From Neckera pumila (lineage: Eukaryota; Streptophyta; Bryopsida; Hypnales; Neckeraceae), in the NCBI GenBank assembly GCA_963969595.1, contig OZ018408.1, forward strand, positions 50,159,022-50,223,021: 64,000 nucleotides of DNA, given 5' to 3'. The notes under the pieces were generated by a model. It was given only the letters and a program-made list of their open reading frames with translations. It ran no database searches and was not told the origin of the DNA. The position numbers and the translations under genes are program-made. This document shows positions 43,624-55,860 of this stretch, piece after piece (positions within the stretch are counted from its first letter, which is position 1; every line of letters begins with the position of its first letter).

Positions 43624-46154
43624 TAATTGCATGTACACATGTGGAATCAATTACACTATGTACACTTCTTTATCCAAGTCACATTATATTAAATTAATGT
43701 GCTTATTGTACTATGCTAATTTCCATACTAAAGCAAAATATTGTAGTGACATTTGTTTTATAGTGGATTTCATAAATTCATAGAAAATTGAGATTATACC
43801 AAAATCAATTCTAAAAAGGTGAATATGTCAAAAATCTCACTTGAGTTATTAAATGTAAGCCTTAGGAATTTTACTTATTTTTAAAAGCAGAATCTCACAA
43901 GTAAAGACTAAAGGAAAAATTCGTAGAAAACTCATATTTCTAGTTGTTTAATCCCTGAGGTGGTTATATAAATAAAATTTGACATTGTGCATACTAAGAA
44001 AACACTTTCATAGCAAAAGGTGAGTTTCGGGTTGAGATTATTTACAGATGAGATGTTCTTGACAAGATTGTTCATCTTTGTATTTAATTTGAGAATTTTG
44101 TAAAATATATATCATCCTCATATTTTCCTTATACAAGACAGGAGGACTCCATATACATAGAAAACGCCTTTTCAACAGCTATATCTTTTTTCCAAAATCA
44201 CATGTTATCAAAGTAAAAATTTCTATATTTAATTTCCATTCCAAGCTTCAATTTTCATATTTTCAGTTTTCTTTGAAACCTTAGCCTTCATTGTGAAATA
44301 CCTTTGGCAAGCACAATTGCAACCCTTTTTGGCATCAACATTTTTTATGTGTTAAAGAAGCCGGACAAAGTTGGAAAATGACTACGCGTGTGATTGTGTA
44401 ATTTGATGTCTTTTATTGAGGTGTGATTCCTCAATATAATAGTTTTTTTCTCTGTGGAATGAGTGTTTGCTTGTAAGGGGGTGAGGAGGCTAAATGACCC
44501 TGGATGAGTATATCCTATGCTTGATAGGAAGACTACTATCAAACAATGGTCTCTCTTCTAAGTCGTAGGATTGGTTGTTGACTCCTTGTCATCCAATTTA
44601 AAGAAGAAGTAAGGTAGGAGATCCTATTTACGTCACAATTCAGAAGCCACTCTATTTGCATCATTATATATTAGTAATGTACATTTGAAGGTTTCAAATG
44701 TACACTATTGATACATAAAGGCCATGAAGTGGCACAAATAGCCACATGGCGCAAATAGGGTCTCCTACCTTATGCTTGTCTGCCATTGCATTGTTGCAAG
44801 AGCCACCAAAATGTCCTCTCAATTGCCAATTTGCAATTGATACAATTCTAATTGTAACAACAAAATAGTAACCAAGCTTCTCCATGTGCTATGTGGTACT
44901 AAGGCTGTATATTCTATAATCGACACAAATCTTTTTGGCACAATCCTACATCCAAATACCACATCATTTATATAGGTAAATTTTGGTTATTTGATTTATG
45001 CAAATACATATAAATATAATATTTTTTGCATATTTGGTCACATATGAACCATAAAAAAATACAACATATAAAAGATTCCATGTGCTTTTCTTACCTCACC
45101 TTTGGAATTAAATGTTTCAATCTGTGCAAAAATAAAATAAAAATAACATCACCCCTTATTAAGGCATGTTCATTGCTGCCTCATTTGTTATAGAAGTGGT
45201 TGCATCATTGACAATGAACAATGCACTTGTGTGGGAATTTGATGTGGCATGGGCAATGAAATTTGGATACCTTGGTAGTCATTTAATGCCCCCATTAGAC
45301 ATGGTCCAAATCATCCTTTAATCAATGCTTTGTAAGATCCATTGCATAATTGTAGATGAGTAATAGAATAATAGTACAATCTTTTGTATGTCTTAAGATC
45401 TTTCAAGTACGTATCGTATATTTTGACATTAGTCTAATACCATCTAAGAATGTGATGCCAACTTTTATATGTTTGACTTTGACATTTGTAATTGATCTAA
45501 AGTTGGTGTGTCATAGCATTGCCCATTATGTACATGGTGAATACAACAAAGACAAGGATCATTAGAATTTCCAAGCGATTTTCTATTACTTCAAGGAGTT
45601 GTGCACTTGATTGAAAGTCCCTAAGGTATTAAGATTACATGTGCATGAGTAGAGATGCACATAATAAGATATTTGTCATTCCAAATGATTAAGCATATCT
45701 TCCTTGAATCATATATCATTCAATCTAGTGTGTCTTGAGAAATCTTGTTGAAGCCCTTGGTGCTCTGGATTGCTAGAAAGATGAAAATTAAAGCTTGTAG
45801 TCCTAGATGCATTAATTCCACAATACTTTAAATTCCAAAGAAAATAAATAATAGAAAATAATTGTCTATAATTATTATCAGATGTCATTCGTGATAAAGA
45901 AAAAAAACTATGACAAAATTATATATAATAACTTTCTTGATAATTTTAATATCTAAAGTTACATACTTCCAATTTGAATTTATTCCTCTATTTTTTTGTG
46001 ACTCTTGCCATTACAAACATCAAAATTTGAGATGACATTCGATGATGCAGTGGCTAAGCTCTAAACTTAAGCTTTCACTACTTGGGTCCTTTGGCATATA
46101 CTACTAAATGGCCCTTTTATTAACAAATACATTTTGTTGTATATTCCATTGACA
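43624..46154. other. AT-rich intergenic DNA, no gene seen
   Basis: Only short frames without motifs. Two imperfect local inversions near 44595-44780 ('gtaggagatcctatttacg' against 'gcgcaaatagggtctcctac') suggest another decayed inverted-repeat element. Confidence 0.5.
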
Positions 46155-48363
46155 TTAACCCCTAAAGGACAAGCAATCATTGAACAATCAATTGAACATT
46201 TGGACAAGTTTTTACAATGTCAATTTTTAATGGATCCTTTTGAATTTTTGAAACAAGGTGTGGACATGTATCCCTAGACAAGAATATAACTTTTTTGGTT
46301 AGGTGCCCAAATATAATCAAAAGTTTTATTGCCCAAAAAATGTTTAGATAGTTTGAGTAGTAAGGAATCTTTTGCTAAACTTGACATCTACCTTTGGAAT
46401 TTGGTGGGTATGTAATTTATGTATTTAAATAGGATGCAACTATTAAAAAAACAGCCTATGTGTAAGTGCAAAAATCTCATTGTAGAATGCATTAAAGTCT
46501 ATTGCTCCTATTGGATAGGGTTGGAAAAAAACTCTCTCCTCTAACTTCAAGCACTATAATCTTTCGATCCACATGGTCAAAGTTTTTGGAATTTTTCCAT
46601 ACATTCCCATGATATTCTAGTGGAAATTTGCACAATTAAATTTCAAAATACAAATAGAAAAATCATTTTTTCTTGCTAATCTTAAAAATGTCAATTTTTG
46701 ATAATTTGTGCCAAAAGTGTGTTCCAATATTTTAGGAGTGAATGGAATGTCATTTATCGACTTGAATATTTAATGTGACATCATAGACGAGATGTGATCT
46801 ACCATCCACATATGATGCTGGATTTGTAATGTAGAGATATTTTTGTAATGTAAGAAATAAATCTTTGTATATACTCTCTACTTTGATATTTTTTATTTTT
46901 CCAATATGATTTTGAATTTGGCTGATCCTTCAATCAATTTACATGCAACATCCCATAATTATATTATCAATTCATTCTTAGTCATTTAGTATACTTTGCC
47001 CATCTTTGCCCTGAATTCATCCATTTTCATCTAATCTCTAATCCGATATAGTAGTTTATCATTGCAAAAATGAGTCTCATTATATCACAGCTCGAAAATA
47101 ATGAAGGATTGAATATAGTTACGTTGGTTAACCCTAAATTAAAAGACTATGGTATTTTGAGGTCCAACATTGCTTTAAAATCCTCTTACCAAAGCAAGGC
47201 TAAAATCTTTATTAATATTTATTCTTTGATGTCTTCAATCATAGGATCTTTTGGTTAACTTGTTTAAGTACATCTTCCAAAAAAAGTTCAAAGTTAAGGT
47301 CTTTACCAATTTGCAAGGTCATAATGCTCAAATCTCAAAAAGCAATAATTTCAACTCTTTCCAAATGGTTAGGCTCATTATTGAAATTCTTTACCCCAAA
47401 AAATGTGTAAGACCTAGAATTTGTAATTCTCTATGATATTTTGAATAAATGAGTTGGAATGCATATAAATAATTTTAAAAGTAAAATATTTCATATTTAT
47501 GCTTGGAAAAAATATTAATTAGAAAGAAGTAAAAAGTGATTAAAAATACTAACTTGTTAAGAATTTAGTTTTAAAATTCAAAAATTCTAATCCAAGTACA
47601 CTAAAAATGATATTTAGTATAGTATGACATTTAGTGTTTTACCCCCCTACCAGCCACAACACTAAATCTGAATTGTAGCGGATTTAGTGTTGTGTTGGAC
47701 TTCAATGCGCCACCTCCGCTTCCTTTGCAAGTTCATTTTTTTAACGTGTTCTAACACTAAATGTAAACCTTTTCAGATTTCAGATTTACCATAGAGCATA
47801 TTTAGTGTTAGAAATTAGATTTAGTGTTACTTACTTATGATATTTAGTGTCAAGGTTCGTAATTAGTGTTGCCAACACTAAATATCATTTTTAGTGTAGT
47901 TGTTATGTTTTAATAAAAAAAAAAGGTTCATTTTTTGTTTTTATAGTTTCAAAACATTAAAAATTGCCTTTAGAAGAGGACTTCAAAGTTTATTTTTGAA
48001 TGGAGATTCCATAGCTGCCCGCCAACTTTAATCCCTCGTAAGTTTCATCTCATTAATTGAAATAGAATGATCCAAACCATTCCACTTGTATATAAATCTA
48101 GAGAACCTGAGTTCAACTTTTTATTCTTGAAAAAAGAATTTTCTTAAAGTTGCACTGACTATCTGTATTGAAAAAGAAACTACATATCATGCAATAATTT
48201 TTTAATTGTAGTCAAAATTTATGAAAATTATTGCGCCATAAAGCTACTCCTTGACCACGTGTTGTTCAAAAATTTCTAAGAATAAAATGGAAAATTTCAT
48301 TCATAAATGGATGACCAAACACACATTGTTGCCAAAAATACTATTTGGTCCTTTAGAGGTTAA
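46155..48363. mobile_element. Candidate composite of the TIR-element family
   Basis: TTAACCCCTAAAGGAC at 46155 and CCTTTAGAGGTTAA ending at 48363 are inverted ends. Parts of the interior match the family at 46550-46720 (inverted sense) and 47510-48363 (direct sense: 'gaaagaagtaaaaagtgat', 'aatggagattccatagctgcc'). No matching 9-bp flank was found, so this may be two truncated copies that happen to lie in opposite orientation. A TA-TSD element is nested in it at 47599. Confidence 0.45.
47599..47896. mobile_element. Nested 298-bp element with CACTAAAAATGATATTTAGT ends
   Basis: The ends are inverted repeats of about 20 bp starting CACTA, flanked by TA on both sides. The host repeat reads 'aatccaa' on the left and 'gttgttatgttttaataa' on the right, which are contiguous in sister copies, so the insertion boundaries are well supported. 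The interior contains many copies, in both orientations, of TTTAGTGTT. CACTA ends normally carry a 3-bp duplication; here only TA is shared, so the superfamily is uncertain. Confidence 0.7.
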
Positions 48364-51300
48364 TTAATCATCAAACTCCTCTAGCAACCCAATATTCACC
48401 CTAATAAAACTATCCATTTATTTTATATGTAGAATTTGTCTTTAGGATTTCTACCACCTCATCTTCCAAATAATGTGTGTTATCACTACTTGATGATGAT
48501 GACATATAGTCAAAGCCTAAAAAAGACCCAACCAAAATAGACAACTCTATGAAATTGCAAACTACATTAGCAAAAACATCAAGGGTTCAAAAAATTAATT
48601 CAAAATTGAACCAAAAAATATCAAAGTATAATCTGGTTGTGGTTGAAAGTACAGTTTTGTAACCCCGTTGTTAGTGCCAAGCTACAAAGAAAATAGTATT
48701 TGCATCTCAAACTAGCTTTAGTTGTCCAAAAACACCCCTTCATCTTCCAAAACATCCTTCAGTTGTCTAGAATCACCCTCAATCTTTCAAAACACCCCTC
48801 AGTTAGCCCACAGACCCTTCTAGCCTCCCCATACCGCCCAACCTCCGATACGTGGCAAGATTGAGGCCGAATGAGGGTAGGACAGAAGTTGAGGCCAAAG
48901 CTTGTCAGGTGAGGGAGCCTCGAGGTAGAAGTCCAAGTTAGATGCAAAAATTCAGTCTCGACCAGTTGGAAAAAAAACCCTCAATCTAAGCCAGTTACAA
49001 AAAATTTACAAAGGAGAGACAAGATGGAGGACAATAGGGGCACCAAATCTATCTTTGAATCCCTCTTGGATGAGGTTCACTCTAAGGTGAGTACCTAATT
49101 TGACCATTTTCTTCTAATCTTTTTGATTAAAAATCCTAAAACATAATAGAAGTTAATAATTAGATTCAAACCTCTAAAAATTGATTTTATTTCAAGTTTA
49201 GTATTAGATTCTTGTAGAGTATTTCTAGCATTAGAGGGGATTTGGAGGGCTGCAAGTTCTCCTATGTTCTCAGACTGTTGGGAACACAGCTACAGCAGCT
49301 TATTGATGTGGCACAATGACTGCCATGTCATTTTTGAAAAAAAATAAAAAACAAAAAATTGCTTAAAATGATATTTGAAAAAAAAATTCTGACAATCCAT
49401 ATTGTTGTTCACAAAAGCAGGCCAAATTAGGGAACAAGCCTGAAATGGCCTCCCAAATGAACTTTTTGAAACATATCAAATGTAGAAAATAGACTTAAGA
49501 CACACAAGATATTAATGGATGCAATTTGGTGGAAAGAATGGATGAGGAATAGGCAACTTCATCCAAAGAAGATAAGAATGGAACCTTCAATCTAGAATCT
49601 AGTCTAAACTTAGGTAGAAGTTAATTTCAAGTTATAGACTAGAAGTAAGTAGCAGATGAAGTTTTGAAGTACCAATTACTGATCAAATTTCATCCATTAT
49701 AACTTTTATTAGGAAAACCCAAACTTTAAGTACATTAGCATTTGGATAGTTGATTTTAGGCCCTATAAGGAGCAAACTCTAAAAATAAGAAATTGACTAA
49801 AAAAGTCTAGAGCTTTAAGAATGAGATAGATAGCAATCTAGAAACTTTTGAGAGAACTAAGCAAGAGTTAGAATTTGGAATCATACAAAAGAAGTTTAGA
49901 GGATTTCAAAACTAATTTATACTTGAGAAAATGATTTAAACTCAAAAAATTAAAAATGGATGAAGTTTAAGGTGGAAATTGGATGAAAGCAGGGAATAGT
50001 CATCCATTCTAAATAAAAATTGAGACTTATAAAGTAGACTTAATCTTAAACTCATTCCAAAAATGAAAGTCAATTTGTATTCATAAATCAAAATAAATCC
50101 ATGGATGAAGTTTGAATTGCCTCTTACAAGGCCAAACTTCATTTGATCATAACTTCTTTTAGCAAACCTCAATTAAGATGAACTTTATCATTTTGGAAAT
50201 GGAGACCTTGATCTAAAATTTATCATAGATAACTCTGGTTTGTGGATTTTTCATCTCAAAAACACAGAGTCTTTGCTTAGTTCAATTGGTTTGGCCAAGT
50301 TTGCTAAATTTTGAAGTTCTTAGTTTCTTTTGCAATTTAAATCAATTAGAAAGATAAAAAGATCCATTGTTTGAAAGGCACAATAGACCATGCTTAGACA
50401 CTTGCCTTAGAAAACTTTGCAAATCAAAGCCAATAATTTAGTTGTACTCGTTTCATATCAATGGTGGGTATGAGATTTTTCACAAGTGCCTCAAAAATTT
50501 GCGTAAATTTCAAAATAGGTACAAGTTAGATTTAATATTGCGGGAGCACTTCTTAAATTTATTTGTGTAGTAATGACCAATTTAAAATGTTAAAATAGTG
50601 AAATTTTAATATCTTGAAAATTTAACATCTTGAAATTTATAAACACATGCTTTATCAAAAATTTGACTTGTAAATTTATGATTTTCATCTACTTTATCAA
50701 ACCAAGGTGCCCATGATTTGTCCAAAATCACACACAAATGAGAAGAATAAGCCTCAATTTGAGAGATTATGATTTCATATGAAGACTAGCAATTGGCGCT
50801 TGCTTTGCTACGCATTAAATATATTACTTTCATTAATTTTTTATGTGATAGAATGTAGATAAACAAAGTATGTATAATCTTTAAATGAAAATATTGACAT
50901 CCTCATACAATATTCTTTGAAAAAATTTATGTACTGCAATATAAAGTAATTAAAAAAAATCTTTATATCATAATTTTTACAAAATAACCTTTGCAAAGAT
51001 GAAAACATTGCAATAAGAATAAACTAATCAAGTGAACAATGTAAGTAGAATCTTCACATTTGAATAAATAGAGCAACGCTAGCAGTTGGTGCTTCCTTAT
51101 TCTTTAATACCACATTTTAAAAAGACATAGAATTTATCTATAGTTTTGTTGTTTGAAAAGTTTCTTTGAAATTTTTTTAAAAGTATCAATTTGATTTTCA
51201 AATATTTCACAAAAAGAATACATAATATATAGTAGAAAGTATCCTATGGCTATTACAAAAGCAATTGAATTTCTATAATATTATTTGAAACTGATTTGTT

Positions 51301-52457
51301 ATATTATAGAGGTCATTGTGATTTTAGTAGTATGATATTCTTAGAATAACAAAAAAAATAGAAGAATCTAAGCAATGTATGTTTACCTATAGAAATGAAA
51401 GGCAATTTCTAAAAGTTGCAGTCTAATATAGTGTGCCTTTTCAATTACTCTAATGCTTTGGCAATTTACTCTATAATCATTTAGGTATATGTTTCGTCCA
51501 AGATTTCTAAAGAGAGTAGATGGCATAGGAATTGAACTAGGAATGTCGAAGGCGCTTTTAGATGGTGATGACAACAAACCAAATCAAATTCATCCATATG
51601 ATTTTCTTTATTTATTGTTCATAATATAATAAAATTGAACATTTTTTGGAACATAGGAAGCTACAATGCTAGCAAAAAATTAGTAATTTCCATGTCAACT
51701 TAGAATTGAAGATTTTCAAACCTGTTTCAAATCTTTGACTTCTTTAACCGTTGAGCACTCAAGTGACCATTTTTTGGTTGTTGCCCAACTTTTGGTAGCA
51801 TTTTTGGGTAGAAAATTTTTTTTTCAATTTTTTTTTGGTACAAACTAAATTGGGGTGTCTTTCAATTTTTTTATGTTGAAATCTAAGATTGCTATGGTCA
51901 AACAAAATTATAAGGGCAATAGCGCAAAGTATTTAGAATTTGCCTAGTATTGGAAAATCTGCTATTTGAAGAAAGTATTGATGTTCTCATTACTAGAGCT
52001 TAAGCATTTTTTCACAAATGAATAGAAACCACCATTTTGACTACTAAAAAAGAATTGAAGTGGTAAAGATAGAAATTGTCTTTTTGGTAATTTTTTGAAG
52101 TTATATCTTCCAAATTCATTTGAAGAGAATCTAACAATGTTTTTATTTATTTTATTGACTATACGGATACTTTCTACTTTTTGTGCTTCCCATTATCTTC
52201 TTTGATGCCAACTTCAAGAAGCTTTTTGAACTTCTATTTTTGAATCAATTTTTGTTTTTTTCCTCCCCCTTGGGCTTTGAGGGGTTTCCCAAACATTGCC
52301 ATTTTGTTTGTTGTGTTTCTATCTCCCATCGTCCGTTATCCAAAAGCCAAGTGAACTCACTCACTTCTCCATGAAATGAGAGAGTTAGCAAATGGACCGA
52401 GGAGTGGAGCGCCCTGACGGAGTCCATTTTGTCCCCTCCCTTGTTTCTCCTCCAGCA
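48364..52457. other. AT-rich intergenic DNA, no gene seen
   Basis: Four kilobases of low-complexity AT-rich sequence. A moderate-GC segment at 48700-49080 contains repeated phrases ('catcttccaaaacatccttc', 'caatctttcaaaacacccct') but no coding frame with motifs. An assembly of short Ile/Lys/Phe-rich frames elsewhere is background. Confidence 0.5.
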
Positions 52458-53350
52458 CTGTACTGTACACCCCCCTAAAAAAAAAAGGTTGACGCCCCCC
52501 TTTTGCACCCTTCAGGTTTTTTGACATTACTTTGAACATAATTGACATTTCTTGTTTTCGTCAATCAACATTTGTGTCTAACCCAATCTCCCTCAAGTAT
52601 ACCAAATTTTCAATTTCAAAAAACCCAAACTCCATTTTTGGTGAATTTTTTTAATTTTTTTTCACGGTTTTACATGAAAATTCATAGAAAATATTAATGA
52701 TGAATTTTTTAAATTTAATTGCAGAGATACGTAGGAAACATCCAAACGCACATCTTTCCTTCAACAAACATCTCCAAAAAAGTTTCACAATTATCGTGGC
52801 AAAAGTTACAGCGGAGGCGTGAATAGTGCCTAAAATTTTGAAAATTCATATCTCTTTATTATAATTAGATTTTGATAAAGTAATTGTATCATCATGCTCA
52901 AATGTGTAAAATTAGTTACAATGTGAAGGAAAAAAAAAAATCTAATTATAATAAAGAGATATGAATTTTCAAAATTTTAGGCACTATTCATGCCTCCACT
53001 ATAACTTCTGCCACGATAATTGTGAAACTTTTTTGGAGATGTTTGTTGAAGGAAAGATGTGCGTTTGGATGTTTCCTACGTCTCTCTGCAATTAAATTAA
53101 AAAAATTCATCATTAATATTTTTCTATGAATTTTCATGTAAAACCGTGAAAAAAAATTAAAAGAATTCACCAAAATGGAGTTTTGGTTTTTTGAAATTGA
53201 AAATTTGGTATACTTGAGGGAGATTGGGTTAGACACAAATGTTGATTGACGAAAACAAGAAATGTCAATTATGTTCAAAGTAATGTCAAAAAACCTGAAG
53301 GGTGCAAAAGGGGGGCGTCAACCTTTCTTGTAGGGGGGTGTACAGTACAG
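52458..53350. mobile_element. Young foldback element with long arms (0.41 kb)
   Basis: The left arm (52458 to about 52873, beginning CTGTACTGTACACCC) and the right arm (about 52938 to 53350, ending GGGTGTACAGTACAG) are reverse complements along their whole length, with scattered mismatches only. They are separated by a spacer of about 64 nt (from 'gataaagtaattg' to 'aatgtgaagg'). Both arms have a G/C-rich outer end (GACGCCCCCC and its inverse). No protein is encoded. A decayed relative lies at 6225-7035. No target duplication was identified. Confidence 0.85.
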
Positions 53351-54006
53351 GAAGTGACTGAGTGACTTTGCATGCATACGACATCCTCCTTCTGACGATA
53401 TTTCCGTCGTCCTTCGCTTTGTGTTTGTGGAAGGGAGGTGCCATGAGGGTGGTACGTAATCCCCCAGGGACAAGCCCATTCAATTTCATTTGCAGTCCGT
53501 CCGTCCAGCCCTCCGCCCTCCCTGGAAAGGACTGCGACTCACCTTGCCAACGGTATCCGCATGTGAAACTAAGCTTAAGGTAGACAAGCCTATTACCACC
53601 CTGATTTGCAATCTGAGTATACTGGGGCCAATTCCAAGAAGGGTATGTATTTTTCAGAGGTGTGTGCTTGTTTTGCGAATCAAACCCAAGTGGAATTATA
53701 ATTTTTCAATCAAAATTGTAATTTTTGCGAATTTTTGAAGTGTCAACCCTGAAATTACAAAACCACTTGTAGACTGGAGTCATAAACATCAAACCAACAA
53801 CCCATAACCACCCTTCCATGTATCTATTAGCACGTAAGTATGGACCAATGAAAAATTGACACATCAATCTTGGTGATATCAATGCTCTGATTTTGTCAGG
53901 AAAGTGAGTGGAGTTGGATGAGTGTAATGACGGAAATGGGGCCAAAACTAGGATGGCGGAAATAGGAAGCTGGCGGCTTTAGGCTGGTTTACCTTATCTC
54001 CCTCTA
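53351..54006. other. Intergenic DNA, no gene seen
   Basis: Moderate GC to about 53640, including (GTCC)n near 53497, then AT-rich. The frames at 53362-53583, 53490-53738 and 53706-53945 have no recognised domain or conserved splice context. Confidence 0.45.
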
Positions 54007-54237
54007 TTAACCCTTAAACGACGAAGAGGCCATTTTGTGGCCGATGGATGATAGAGAATCAAAATTGTATAGGACAGAAATGCAATCATTCATCCTCGGA
54101 ATTTGTTGTGAAAAGGGGAGAGCCTTCACAATAGCTTGACTTCCAATACATACTTTGGATTTTTTAATGTAGATGATGTCACATGGTAATGAAAAAGTAT
54201 GATTTCCAGGGTCACCCCTTCGTCCTTTAAGGGTTAA
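54007..54237. mobile_element. 231-bp element with TTAACCCTTAAA TIRs
   Basis: The left end TTAACCCTTAAACGACGAAG and the right end (inverted) TTAACCCTTAAAGGACGAAG differ at one base over 20 bp. These ends resemble those of the 933-bp family, but the interior is unrelated, so it may be a shorter nonautonomous member. No target duplication was visible. Confidence 0.6.
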
Positions 54238-54304
54238 CTTATGCAGAGGAAGCGGAAGAGAAGGGCGAGACGATAAGGAAAAGGGAGGGCCCAACCCCAG
54301 GGGC

Positions 54305-54331
54305 TGGACGGACGGACGGACGGACGGACGG
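54305..54331. repeat. (GGAC)n tetranucleotide repeat
   Basis: Between six and seven uninterrupted GGAC units. The complementary (GTCC)n motif occurs at about 53497-53506. Confidence 0.85.
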
Positions 54332-54599
54332 TTCAGTCAAGTAAGAGCAGCTCCACCGCATTAACTTAACCAGGAACGGAAAACACCTTTCCCAGTGTGT
54401 AGTCGCGAGGGGGGTTCCCGTTCCGTCTCCCCTATTTTTGTAAGTGCCGCAGTGCATACACGTGACACCCCTCGGCACAGAGGATAAAAGAATAAGGATT
54501 GCTAAACAGGAATTGCTAAACAGGGAAGAAATTACACGAAGATTTCTCAAATTTCCCAAATTTCTCAACTTTTTTTTTCTCATCGTCAAGTAAATTTAT

Positions 54600-55140
54600 G
54601 CAAGTCTGTGTAAATTTCTTCTCATCGTCAAGATTACTTGTTCAAATTCACACAAAATTTACACAGTTGTCCTTGCTCAAATTTCACGAAGGAATTCACT
54701 CAAAGAAAATTGACAGTTGTCCTTCTTCAAATTTCTTCTCATCATCAAGATTACAGAAAGAAATTTGAGAAATTTGCACAATCACTTGCTTGATTTTGCT
54801 TGAATTTGAGCAAATTTGTAAACTTTGACTACGCAAATTTGAACAAAATTACACATTTCGATTGCTCAAATTTATAAAGTCCAATTGAAAACTTTACTCA
54901 GTCTGATTGAGAAATTTACAGTCCAAATTGAGAAATTTACATAGTTCAACTTGAAAAATTTATGCAGTCCGATTTGAGAATTTTACACAGTCCAAAGTGA
55001 GAAATTCAAATTGCTCAAATTTACACAATCCGATTGCACAAATTTACATAGTCAAATTTGCTCCGTCAAGAAAATTTGCTCGGATTGTGCAAGGGCAATG
55101 AAAATTTGAGCAAATTTACTCATTTTTTGTTCAAATTTAT
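54600..55140. repeat. Degenerate short tandem repeats
   Basis: A unit of roughly 25-35 bp, built on 'aatttacacagtccgattga' and 'ttgctcaaattt', is repeated many times with variable spacing. The period is irregular and there is no open frame through the array. Confidence 0.6.
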
Positions 55141-55860
55141 TTGCCGATGAGGGAGAGCTCGTCCTACACGCTTTCGTTACAAGAGAATAATTTTTCACTA
55201 CGTGAATTCTTCCCTCAACAGAAATAGTGGTAGCTAGTTCCTCCGAACTTTGAACCCGTCTCCAGCCTCCAAGTGGAAGCTCCAAACAGTTGCGAACTGT
55301 TGCGTGAGCTCTTTGCGTGAGCGCAAAAGACCGTGAGATTGGCGTTGTCAGAGCTTTGTAGCGTGAGCCCAAAAACCAGGAAAGCCTTTGGCGTGCACGC
55401 GGTGGAGCCCAAAAGTGGCACCTTCCCTCAACAATCGCGTTTCCGTGTGAGCTTCCGTCAGCGGTGGCGATGCTCTAATACCGCCGTATCCATGTGGGCT
55501 TCGTGGACAGATGGGGAAGCTACGAACTTACCGGTCGTAGACTAGGCGGGGTGCAAGGAGACTGAACGGGAGGCCTTCCACGGAGTAACTTAATAAGCTA
55601 CAGTAGATTATGGGCAGGGGAGGCCCCAAAGTGAGGAGCGCCGTCCCCACGGACCCACGGCAATGGTTGACAGCCGGCACCAGTGGGTGACCACGCCTTC
55701 AAGTCCACTGGAGGAAGCGAAGCGAAGTGAAGTTAAGCTTTAAGCTAAGTTATTAGTTTAGCTTCGTCGACCCGGCCACCGACCCTGGCTGGCTGCCATT
55801 CGCAGCCGGACTTCTCCCTTCTCCGGGCTGCCCCAATTCACAACGTAACTTAAGTGAAGT
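55141..55860. other. Moderate-GC upstream DNA of unknown role
   Basis: Unique-looking sequence with no frame showing motifs. The tract near 55725-55765 repeats 'gaagcgaag' and 'taagctttaagct'. It probably belongs to the upstream region of the RIN2-type gene. Confidence 0.4.

Noticed and set aside
54305..54331. CRISPR-like or centromeric repeat
   Set aside because: It is a plain tetranucleotide microsatellite.
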